From contig JAOUKW010000255.1 of NCBI GenBank assembly GCA_029882335.1, positions 1 to 6,016 of the forward strand: a DNA stretch of 6,016 nt. Reading direction: 5' to 3'. Numbering within the stretch: position 1 is the first letter of the stretch; the number at the start of each line of letters is the position of its first letter. The position numbers were made by a program, and so were the translations under genes. The notes beneath the pieces were generated by a model. The model ran no database searches. It was not told where the DNA came from and worked only from the letters and a program-made list of their open reading frames with translations. The stretch is from Candidatus Heimdallarchaeota archaeon. Its GTDB lineage: Archaea; Asgardarchaeota; Heimdallarchaeia; Heimdallarchaeales; Kariarchaeaceae. Shown here piece after piece: positions 1 through 5,383 of the stretch.

Positions 1-183
1 TATGATTGCAAATTTTTCATCCATTAATTGTTTTAGATCATTTTCTTCAAAAATTTGCAATATCTGATTTTTACCTAATGGTTTTTCTTTTGTTAGTTTT
101 GATTCAAAAAATTGAGTCTTCAAAGGTAGATTAATTTCAGAAATATTCAATAATTTGCATGACTCACATATATAAAATAGCAT
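1..183 (-). CDS. Hypothetical protein, N-terminal part only (cut by window edge)
   Basis: An open frame of 61 codons runs from an ATG at 183-181 to the window edge with no stop. The product begins MLFYICESCKLLNISEINL and continues as a lysine- and glutamate-rich stretch with many leucines. I do not recognise the family. The only visible motif is a C-x2-C pair at residues 6 and 9, which could bind metal but is not enough to assign a function. There is no signal peptide or membrane segment in the visible part. The ATG is the first usable start after an in-frame TAA 15 nt upstream, and no good Shine-Dalgarno site precedes it. It lies 28 nt after the AMP phosphorylase stop on the same strand, so cotranscription is likely. 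The short length seen and the weak ribosome site leave some doubt that it is a gene. Confidence 0.55.
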   Translation of the reverse strand, partial: MLFYICESCKLLNISEINLPLKTQFFESKLTKEKPLGKNQILQIFEENDLKQLMDEKFAII

Positions 184-211
184 TTCCGTTATTACTTATT
201 TGAAAGTATCA

Positions 212-1720
212 TTATATATTTCGTTCACTCATCGAGCTAATTCTTGTAATAACCATTCCTTCTATAATACAAATTGGTTGGGAAACTGCTAATTGAGACG
301 CTAATGATAATTTACTTTCAGAAGAAGCATAGATGGTGAATAATTTATCTCCTTCATTAACAAATTCTCCCCTTCTAACGTGAAGAATTAATCCTGCTAA
401 TTTATCCTTTGGACAACCTGCTGCTTTTGAAATGCTATTTATTGAATGATTGTCTATTTTTATTACATAACCATCAATAGGGGCGGTGACAGTTAGATTG
501 TAATCACTTACTGGAATCGAATTTGATGTTATATTCGGGTCACCTCCCTGTATTTCTACAATTTCTTTAAACTTAGATAAGGCTTTTCCAGATTCTATAT
601 ATTCAGTTGCTATTATTGCACCTTTACCAGGTTTTGCCATCCCACCTAATTCAAGTAAGATACCTGCAATATCCGTACTCTTTTCTCTGACATTTTGAGG
701 TCCGTTATTTTCAAGGACAGATAGAGCTTCTTTAATTTCTAGAGCAGGCCCTATGTTATTACCTAGTGGTAAATCACCTATAGTTAATGCAGCTTCGACC
801 TTAATACCCAAAGATCTACACAATCCAATTAATCGATGTGCGAATTCAATTGCTTCTGTACGAGAGGGCATTTTGCTTCCCTCTCCTGTTGGTATATCGA
901 AAACTAAATTTCGTACACCCATTGCAATTTTTGTGGAAACTATCGATGCTAACATTTGATCTTTGGGATCTATACCCAGTTGTCGCTTAACCTCGATCGC
1001 AATGTCATCCAAGGGTGATAAATTTAAACCTCCATTCCATACAATCATACCCCTTGATTTTGGTGCTAATTCCATAATTTCTTCTGCAGTAAAACTTACA
1101 TCACATACTACTTCCATGGTGTCTGCTGTTCCAGAGGGGGATGTAATTGCTCGAGATGATGTTTTTGGAATCAATAACCCTGCTGCAGCAACTATTGGCA
1201 CTATAATGGGAGTAATCTTGTTTCCTGGAATTCCACCAATGCTATGTTTATCGAATGTTGGTTCTTTAAAATCAAATTGTGTTCCTGCTTCAGCCATTGC
1301 TACGGAAAATGATTTTAGTTCATTATCTTCATATCCTCTAAATTGACTAACCAAGGCAAATGTAGCAACTTCAATGCTAGTATATTTTTTATTAGAAATA
1401 TCATATACTATATTTCTTACTTCTCCTTCATTCCATGGTTGATGGTCTCTAATTTTTCTCTTGATTAAATCATAACTTTGAGGAGTTTTTCTTGCTAGCA
1501 CTGATATCATAGATTCATCTTTTGCATTCAACCAGCTAGCATCTCTCTCTGACATACCAATAATATCATCCGGTATAATACTCTCCTGAACTACTATTGG
1601 TGATGCAACTAATTCTTTTCCTTCATATCTCAAGGTAACTGTTTCTGTATGACGTAACTTCAATCTAGATGCAGTGTTTCTTGTAATCATAACCATAGGC
1701 TCAATACTTCTAATATCCAA
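212..1720 (-). CDS. deoA: AMP phosphorylase (archaeal thymidine phosphorylase family)
   Basis: The enzyme should catalyse AMP + phosphate to adenine + ribose 1,5-bisphosphate in the cytosol, as known for archaeal members; related substrates such as CMP or UMP are also used in this family. Numbering from the TTG at 1720 (502 aa), an N-terminal domain of about 80 residues specific to the archaeal type comes first. The nucleoside phosphorylase core follows, with the phosphate-binding stretch KHSIGGIPGNK at 158-168 and the SSRAITSPSGTADTMEV segment at 188-204. NIGPALE lies at 322-328, and a C-terminal PYNP-type domain spans about 405-480 (APIDGYV at 413-419). The GGIPGNK form and the extra N-terminal domain point to AMP phosphorylase rather than bacterial thymidine phosphorylase, which has a GGVGD-type loop. 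The TTG lacks a Shine-Dalgarno site. The open frame continues upstream as ITIPIQILDIRSIEP, which resembles the usual start of this family, so translation probably begins near 1744 at a non-standard codon. It has its own promoter downstream of degV. Confidence 0.9.
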   Translation of the reverse strand: MDIRSIEPMVMITRNTASRLKLRHTETVTLRYEGKELVASPIVVQESIIPDDIIGMSERDASWLNAKDESMISVLARKTPQSYDLIKRKIRDHQPWNEGEVRNIVYDISNKKYTSIEVATFALVSQFRGYEDNELKSFSVAMAEAGTQFDFKEPTFDKHSIGGIPGNKITPIIVPIVAAAGLLIPKTSSRAITSPSGTADTMEVVCDVSFTAEEIMELAPKSRGMIVWNGGLNLSPLDDIAIEVKRQLGIDPKDQMLASIVSTKIAMGVRNLVFDIPTGEGSKMPSRTEAIEFAHRLIGLCRSLGIKVEAALTIGDLPLGNNIGPALEIKEALSVLENNGPQNVREKSTDIAGILLELGGMAKPGKGAIIATEYIESGKALSKFKEIVEIQGGDPNITSNSIPVSDYNLTVTAPIDGYVIKIDNHSINSISKAAGCPKDKLAGLILHVRRGEFVNEGDKLFTIYASSESKLSLASQLAVSQPICIIEGMVITRISSMSERNI

Positions 1721-1752
1721 TATTTGAATGGGGATTGTGATTATACTTATTA

Positions 1753-1758
1753 CACCTC
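1753..1758 (-). promoter_or_regulatory. Shine-Dalgarno site of AMP phosphorylase, indicating a start near 1744
   Basis: On the minus strand GAGGTG is a six-base match to the archaeal anti-Shine-Dalgarno sequence. It lies 32 nt before the TTG at 1720, too far to serve it. It is exactly 8 nt before an in-frame ATA at 1744-1742, the same spacing as between GAGGTG and the TTG start of ftsY in this window. No ATG, GTG or TTG occurs in this frame between the upstream TAA (1786-1784) and the TTG at 1720. The site therefore argues for a non-standard start codon. Confidence 0.6.
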
Positions 1759-1783
1759 TTTTCTCTACAAAACGTAATTTTAC

Positions 1784-1797
1784 TTATTTATAAATAA
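1784..1797 (-). promoter_or_regulatory. TATA box for the AMP phosphorylase transcript
   Basis: The 14-base perfect palindrome TTATTTATAAATAA contains TTTATAAA, a very good archaeal TATA-box match. An initiation site about 26 nt downstream would fall near 1765, giving a leader of roughly 20 nt that includes the GAGGTG site at 1758-1753. This fits transcription of the AMP phosphorylase gene separately from degV. Being a palindrome, it could bind TBP in either direction, but no plus-strand gene follows it. Confidence 0.55.
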
Positions 1798-1806
1798 ATG
1801 TATTAA

Positions 1807-1830
1807 CTGACTTAGAAAAGCTAAATTCAG
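1807..1830 (-). terminator. Possible terminator hairpin after degV
   Basis: Nine nucleotides after the degV stop codon the minus strand can fold CTGA/TCAG plus UUUAG/CUAAG. This makes nine pairs, with one bulged A, one G-U pair and a five-base loop CUUUU. T-rich but not uninterrupted sequence follows. Archaeal termination depends mainly on U-tracts, so the hairpin alone is weak evidence; its place between degV and the AMP phosphorylase promoter is what makes it credible. Confidence 0.35.
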
Positions 1831-1838
1831 TAATCTTT

Positions 1839-2693
1839 CTATTCTATATTATATGCCATTATAAAAAGCGCTTTTTTACCACTATGAATCCGTAATGCCA
1901 TACCTAATTCAATAATAATTCCCACTGCTAATGGAAACTCTTCTTTTAGTTTAGAATCATACATCATGGCGACATCTAATGCATTTGAATGTCCAATGAA
2001 ATATCTGAAAGTGTCTTTTGATGATAATGATTTTAATGCAAGTGAATATATTCTATCTCTACTTTTTGATAAACCTTTAACCTTGTCTATACTTGTTAGT
2101 TTTCCTTCTTGCATGGTAAGAATGGGTTTTATTTTTAATAATTTGCCAAATTTATATCGTAATGGAGAAATTCTGCCACTTCTGACTAAATTTTCTAATG
2201 TATCGAGAGCTAAATAAGGCTTACACAAATTGCCATAATCTGTAAGTATTTTTGCTATTTCGATTAATTTAACATTTTTGGATAATAAAATTCTAGCCTT
2301 TTCAATACAAGCGGTTACTATAACAGATACTCCCATCGTATCTACAACGATAATTTCCATATCATCAAATTCTTCCGATGCTATTCTTGCAGAATTAATT
2401 GTTCCTGAAATTTTTGATGATAAATGAATAGATAAAATTCTTGTGTATCCATCTTTCTTAACCTGATGATAGGCATCAATAAAATCCTGTGGTGAGGGTT
2501 GGCTGGTGGTTGGAAAATTTTCTTTTGTAACATTATCTATTTTTTGATCAAATTCCTGTATTGACATTGATTTCGAAGTATATGCGATTCCATCAAAAAA
2601 AAAATAAGGCTCAACAATATACACGTTTAATTCATTTGCTCTATCTTGTTGTATATCTGAGGTAGAATCAGTAACTATGGCAACTTTATCCAC
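1839..2693 (-). CDS. degV: DegV family protein
   Basis: This complete 284-residue protein has the usual length of the DegV family. Family marks are the N-terminal TDSTSDI at 8-14, PTTSQPSP at 61-68, SIHLSSKISGT at 88-98, VDTMGVS at 117-123, LENLVRSGRIS at 166-176, the KPIL...GKL region at 189-199, and a C-terminal histidine at 270. Bacterial relatives (FakB) hold a fatty acid for phosphorylation by the kinase FakA; the Thr/Ser of the TSQPS and SSKISGT motifs and the late His lie where the bound carboxylate is contacted in that family. The usual H-x-GPG after that His reads HSGKK here, which may alter the ligand site. No FakA-like gene is in view, and archaea do not normally build fatty-acyl phospholipids, so the ligand is unknown. 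The start is GTG (2693) without a Shine-Dalgarno site; MDKVAIVTDS is a typical DegV beginning. It is transcribed divergently from rpl18a. The family is certain, the function is not. Confidence 0.92.
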   Translation of the reverse strand: MDKVAIVTDSTSDIQQDRANELNVYIVEPYFFFDGIAYTSKSMSIQEFDQKIDNVTKENFPTTSQPSPQDFIDAYHQVKKDGYTRILSIHLSSKISGTINSARIASEEFDDMEIIVVDTMGVSVIVTACIEKARILLSKNVKLIEIAKILTDYGNLCKPYLALDTLENLVRSGRISPLRYKFGKLLKIKPILTMQEGKLTSIDKVKGLSKSRDRIYSLALKSLSSKDTFRYFIGHSNALDVAMMYDSKLKEEFPLAVGIIIELGMALRIHSGKKALFIMAYNIE

Positions 2694-2842
2694 AATTATT
2701 AAGTAAATATTTAGCTATTCAATATTTTGATCTATGTAATTACAAAAGTAAGTATTATACTTGAAAGTTACAAGATAATAGTTTACAATTTCTTGACGTT
2801 ATCTATCGTTTGATTGAAAAGCGATAGGGTTCACATAGAATT
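2694..2842. promoter_or_regulatory. Divergent intergenic region between degV and rpl18a
   Basis: These 149 bases must hold promoters for both flanking genes. For degV, AAAATATT on the minus strand (about 2728-2721) lies at the right distance for a transcript starting within a few bases of the GTG. For rpl18a, AT-rich candidates are TATTATAC (2753-2760) and TTTACAATTT (2782-2791), either of which would give a leader before the ATG at 2843. None is a strong consensus. All three plus-strand frames are broken by stops, so no missed small ribosomal gene is present. Confidence 0.4.
2802..2828 (+). promoter_or_regulatory. Leader hairpin upstream of rpl18a
   Basis: Bases 2802-2811 can pair with 2819-2828 around a seven-base loop, giving ten pairs with a fully Watson-Crick CTATCG/CGATAG core and two G-U pairs. 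It ends 14 nt before the rpl18a ATG, and no good Shine-Dalgarno site lies between. If the transcript starts upstream, this would be an RNA hairpin in the leader of a ribosomal protein operon, a place where autoregulatory sites occur. Alternatively it is a DNA operator with CTATCG half-sites. No long U-run follows, so a terminator is unlikely. Confidence 0.35.
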
Positions 2843-3106
2843 ATGGCAAGTCTAGTTAAAATCTATCAGGTATCTGGTTTTTATTTAAAAGGAAAAACTA
2901 AAATCCCCTTATTTATGGAATGCAGGGGTGTAAAAGAAACAGATGTTTTAGAAAAAGTATATAGTGAAATAGGATCACGTCATAAAGTAAAAAGGGAAAA
3001 TATTTTAATATCAAAAAAAGATGGTATTAAGGAAATTTCAATTGATAATGCAAAAACTTTACAATTTATCGATATTGATAGTGATGATTTTAAACTAAAT
3101 CAATAA
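2843..3106 (+). CDS. rpl18a: Large subunit ribosomal protein L18Ae (LX, eL20)
   Basis: This small basic protein of the 50S subunit has 87 residues, slightly longer than the roughly 75-80 typical of archaeal LX proteins; the excess is an acidic C-terminal tail (about 75-87, DIDSDDFKLNQ). Recognisable parts are the first strand KIYQVSGFY (6-14), the conserved core VYSEIGSRHKVKR (39-51), and the strand and helix that follow (ENILISKKDGIKEISIDNA, 52-70). The archaeal protein matches only the first half of the eukaryotic one. It starts at an ATG without a clear Shine-Dalgarno site, behind a possible leader hairpin. It is the first gene of an operon with pfdA, ftsY and dtdA. In many archaea rpl39e, rpl31e and eif6 stand just before it; here a divergent degV takes that place. 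Confidence 0.93.
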   Translation: MASLVKIYQVSGFYLKGKTKIPLFMECRGVKETDVLEKVYSEIGSRHKVKRENILISKKDGIKEISIDNAKTLQFIDIDSDDFKLNQ

Positions 3107-3119
3107 AGAGGATTGTTTA

Positions 3120-3539
3120 TTGAGCTCTGTTAATATGACCGATGAATTTAATGAATTATATGGTCAATACCAAAATATAGTAAAGCAATTACAGTATTTA
3201 GAACAACAAGAAATTCAGTTTTCAGGATTAATATCTGATCTGAAATTAAATATATCCACTCTTCAAGGATTAGAGACAAATCAAGAGAGCGATGAAATAA
3301 TTATTCCATTGGGCGGATTAATACTTGTAAAAGCTAAGTTAAAGGAGATTGGAAGTATATTATTAAATGCTGGCTCAAATGTAATTATACCATCAACTAT
3401 TGATAATGCAAAGAATAAGCTTGAAGATAGAGTAAATGAGTTTGTAAAGATTTATGATAAAATTGTTGAAGACAGGGTGAAATTAGAAACAATTGCAGAA
3501 AATTTATCTACCCAATTAAATCAATTATCAAACCAATGA
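3120..3539 (+). CDS. pfdA: Prefoldin subunit alpha
   Basis: This is the alpha subunit of the alpha2-beta4 prefoldin hexamer, which captures unfolded nascent proteins in the cytosol and passes them to the thermosome. The 139 residues fit the family. The layout is an N-terminal coiled-coil helix (about 8-55, rich in Q and L), a beta-hairpin region with IIPLGGLILVKAKL (61-74) and LLNAGSNVIIPST (81-93) that builds the assembly platform, and a C-terminal coiled coil (about 95-137). The two hairpins mark the alpha rather than the beta class. The start is TTG at 3120, with GAGG at 3108-3111 eight bases upstream; an ATG at 3135 in the same frame is possible but lacks such a site. It begins 13 nt after rpl18a and ends 12 nt before ftsY, as in the widespread archaeal rpl18a-pfdA-ftsY cluster. 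Confidence 0.92.
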   Translation: MSSVNMTDEFNELYGQYQNIVKQLQYLEQQEIQFSGLISDLKLNISTLQGLETNQESDEIIIPLGGLILVKAKLKEIGSILLNAGSNVIIPSTIDNAKNKLEDRVNEFVKIYDKIVEDRVKLETIAENLSTQLNQLSNQ

Positions 3540-3543
3540 GGTG
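3538..3543 (+). promoter_or_regulatory. Shine-Dalgarno site deciding the ftsY TTG start
   Basis: GAGGTG overlaps the pfdA stop codon (TGA, 3537-3539) and lies 8 nt before the TTG at 3552. The six-base match to the archaeal anti-Shine-Dalgarno sequence supports this TTG as the true ftsY start and suggests translation is coupled to the end of pfdA. Confidence 0.75.
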
Positions 3544-3551
3544 TTATTACC

Positions 3552-4469
3552 TTGTTTGACAAATTAAAATCTGGATTAAATAATGTAATTAAAAAATTAA
3601 AAATAAAAGATCTTTCTGAGAAGGAATTGGGACCTGTCATTGATTCTCTAAAAGAATTAATGATAAAAAATGAAGTGAGTTATCGGACAGCAGACTCAAT
3701 TTGCATAGAACTAAAGAAAGAATTGATTAAAAAAGAACATGAACGTTTCAAAAATATAACACCTATTGTAACTGATGCATTACGCAATTCAGTACGTAAA
3801 GTACTAGAAATTACTAATGTTGATGTCAATGATGTGTTGTTTAACCAAATTGAAAAAGCAAAACAAGAAAAAAGACCATATATCATATGTATGCTTGGAA
3901 TAAATGGAACTGGAAAAACAACTACAATTGCTAAGATCACAAAAAAACTTCTTGATCGAAAATACACTGTAGTTTGGTCTGCTAGTGATACATATAGGTC
4001 AGGAAGCATACAACAACTTGGTAAACATGCTGAAAAACTCGGTGTTAGAATGATTGCTCATGATTATGGTGGAGACCCTGCGGCGGTTGCTATAGATGCT
4101 ATCGATCATGCAGAAACAAAAGGAATTGATGTTGTAATTATTGATACTGCGGGTCGGATGCAGAATAATGTAAATCTTGTTCGTGAATTAGGAAAAATTA
4201 TGAGATTAACTGAACCAGATTTGAAGATATTTGTGGGTGATTCATTAGCTGGAAATGACGTAATTAGACAGGCAGAACAATTTAATTCGGAAATTGGTTT
4301 TGATGGAATTATTATGACCAAATTAGACTCCGACGCAAAAGGTGGAGCAGTTATTTCTGTAGCACATATAACAAATAAACCAATTTTATTTTTAGGAGTG
4401 GGTCAATCATATGATGATCTCAAAGAATTTCAACCAGAATTAATTATCAAAGAAGTTATACCACTATGA
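3552..4469 (+). CDS. ftsY: Signal recognition particle receptor FtsY (SRP GTPase)
   Basis: FtsY pairs with the SRP54 GTPase at the membrane and releases ribosome-nascent-chain complexes to the Sec translocon. The 305-residue protein has a helical N domain (1 to about 100) and a GTPase G domain. The P-loop GINGTGKTTT (116-125) has the G-x-N-G form typical of FtsY rather than the G-x-Q-G of SRP54. Further marks are DTYR (146-149) with the conserved catalytic-type Arg149, DTAGRM (198-203), GNDVIRQAEQF (234-244), TKLDSDAKGG (256-265) and GVGQSYDDLKEF (282-293). No SRP54 M domain follows and no acidic N-terminal A domain precedes, as is usual in archaea. After DTYR the sequence reads SGS where relatives usually have AAA or AGA. 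The start is TTG, supported by GAGGTG 8 nt upstream. The last four bases overlap the start of dtdA. Confidence 0.95.
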   Translation: MFDKLKSGLNNVIKKLKIKDLSEKELGPVIDSLKELMIKNEVSYRTADSICIELKKELIKKEHERFKNITPIVTDALRNSVRKVLEITNVDVNDVLFNQIEKAKQEKRPYIICMLGINGTGKTTTIAKITKKLLDRKYTVVWSASDTYRSGSIQQLGKHAEKLGVRMIAHDYGGDPAAVAIDAIDHAETKGIDVVIIDTAGRMQNNVNLVRELGKIMRLTEPDLKIFVGDSLAGNDVIRQAEQFNSEIGFDGIIMTKLDSDAKGGAVISVAHITNKPILFLGVGQSYDDLKEFQPELIIKEVIPL

Positions 4470-5323
4470 AAATCAAGGCTTCAATTATAATCATAATTAG
4501 TGAACAGGATATTGCTGGTCAAAATATGAAAAAATATTTAATAGAAAAATTACTACCAGTATCAAACCAATTAATTCCAACTGAAATTTACTATAATGAG
4601 CAGTTACACAAATTATATCCTGCAGGTTCTATTTGTATATTAGAAATTCCAAATTCTCAAATTCAATTGGATTATTTACGCGATAACTTGGAAAGTGATG
4701 TTCTCATTTTTGCATCTAAACATAGCTCTCAAACTGGAAAAAAAACACTTTTAGTTCATACAACTGGATTGTGGGGTAAAAACACCGGTCATGGAGGGAA
4801 TGACCATGAATTGGCATTTGCACCTGCAAAATTATTACGATGGGGATATGATATCATTAAAAAACTCACCCAGGAAAGAAATTTACATGAATATTGGTAT
4901 GGAATAGAATGTACCCACCATGGTCCCACTTCTTTTCCAATTCCAATAATATTTGTTGAAACAGGCGGTAGTGAAGAGGAATGGATGGATTTAGAGGCTT
5001 GTAAATTAATTGCAGATGTAATTATAGCACTGTGTGATAAATTTAGAGATAACAACCAAAATCCAGCCTTCATCGGTGTTGGAGGGGGTCATTATTGTCC
5101 TCGATTTATTGATATTATTAATAAAACCGATTATTTAATAGGTCACATCATTCCAAAATATGCTCATGAATATTTAAATGAGAAAATGCTGATACAAGCA
5201 GTAGAAAAAACAATTGCAAACGAAAAATTTGTTCTAATTGATAAAAAAGGCACGAAATCTGATGTAAGAAAACAAGTTATTGCTATTTGTGAAAAAAATA
5301 ACTTTAAATGGGAATTGTGTTGA
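4466..5323 (+). CDS. dtdA: D-aminoacyl-tRNA deacylase, archaeal/plant type (DTD2, GEK1 family)
   Basis: The enzyme hydrolyses D-aminoacyl-tRNA to free tRNA and D-amino acid, keeping D-residues out of proteins; it is a metal-dependent enzyme unrelated to bacterial DTD. The complete 285-residue protein is of normal length. It carries the family motifs HTTG (98-101), GHGGNDHELAFAPAK (108-122), THHGPTSFPIP (150-160), ETGGSEEEW (165-173), GVGGGHYCPRF (204-214) and GHIIPKYA (226-233). Conserved His98, His151, His152, His209 and Glu148 are candidates for metal binding or catalysis; this is inferred from conservation. ECTHHGP replaces the more common EATHHGP. The ATG at 4466 overlaps the ftsY stop (ATGA) and has no strong Shine-Dalgarno site, which implies translational coupling to ftsY. 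Work on DTD2 in archaea and plants has linked it to clearing aldehyde-modified D-aminoacyl-tRNAs. It is the last gene of the operon. Confidence 0.93.
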   Translation: MKIKASIIIIISEQDIAGQNMKKYLIEKLLPVSNQLIPTEIYYNEQLHKLYPAGSICILEIPNSQIQLDYLRDNLESDVLIFASKHSSQTGKKTLLVHTTGLWGKNTGHGGNDHELAFAPAKLLRWGYDIIKKLTQERNLHEYWYGIECTHHGPTSFPIPIIFVETGGSEEEWMDLEACKLIADVIIALCDKFRDNNQNPAFIGVGGGHYCPRFIDIINKTDYLIGHIIPKYAHEYLNEKMLIQAVEKTIANEKFVLIDKKGTKSDVRKQVIAICEKNNFKWELC

Positions 5324-5383
5324 GCTTTAATTAATTATCTCATATAAATTCTAAAATACTTTGAATATTGTAGATAGTTCGTA
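5324..5383 (+). promoter_or_regulatory. Gap after dtdA with a possible promoter for the next gene
   Basis: The 60 bases are very AT-rich. TATAAATT at 5343-5350 is a fair archaeal TATA box and would place a transcript start near 5372, about 12 nt before the GTG at 5384. The self-complementary TTAATTAA just after the dtdA stop is too short to call a terminator. No Shine-Dalgarno site precedes the GTG. Confidence 0.35.

Noticed and set aside
753..1346. Plus-strand open frames (753-959 and 963-1346) inside the AMP phosphorylase gene
   Set aside because: They lie antisense to a strongly supported coding region, have no recognisable domains and no Shine-Dalgarno site.
212..1720. Bacterial thymidine or pyrimidine phosphorylase
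   Set aside because: The GGIPGNK loop, the extra N-terminal domain and about 500 residues fit the archaeal AMP phosphorylase type, not the roughly 440-residue bacterial enzyme.
1966..2217. Plus-strand open frame inside degV
   Set aside because: It is antisense to an intact DegV gene with all family motifs; its composition is that of a shadow frame.
3680..4321. Minus-strand open frames inside ftsY (3680-4009 and 4106-4321), one with a hydrophobic stretch
   Set aside because: The hydrophobic stretch is the reverse complement of the P-loop region; ftsY is certain on the other strand.
3552..4469. SRP54 (Ffh) as the identity of the SRP GTPase
   Set aside because: The P-loop reads G-x-N-G as in FtsY, there is no methionine-rich M domain, and the rpl18a-pfdA context is that of ftsY.
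4789..5073. Minus-strand open frame inside dtdA
   Set aside because: It is antisense to the most conserved motifs of dtdA, which explain the lack of stops.
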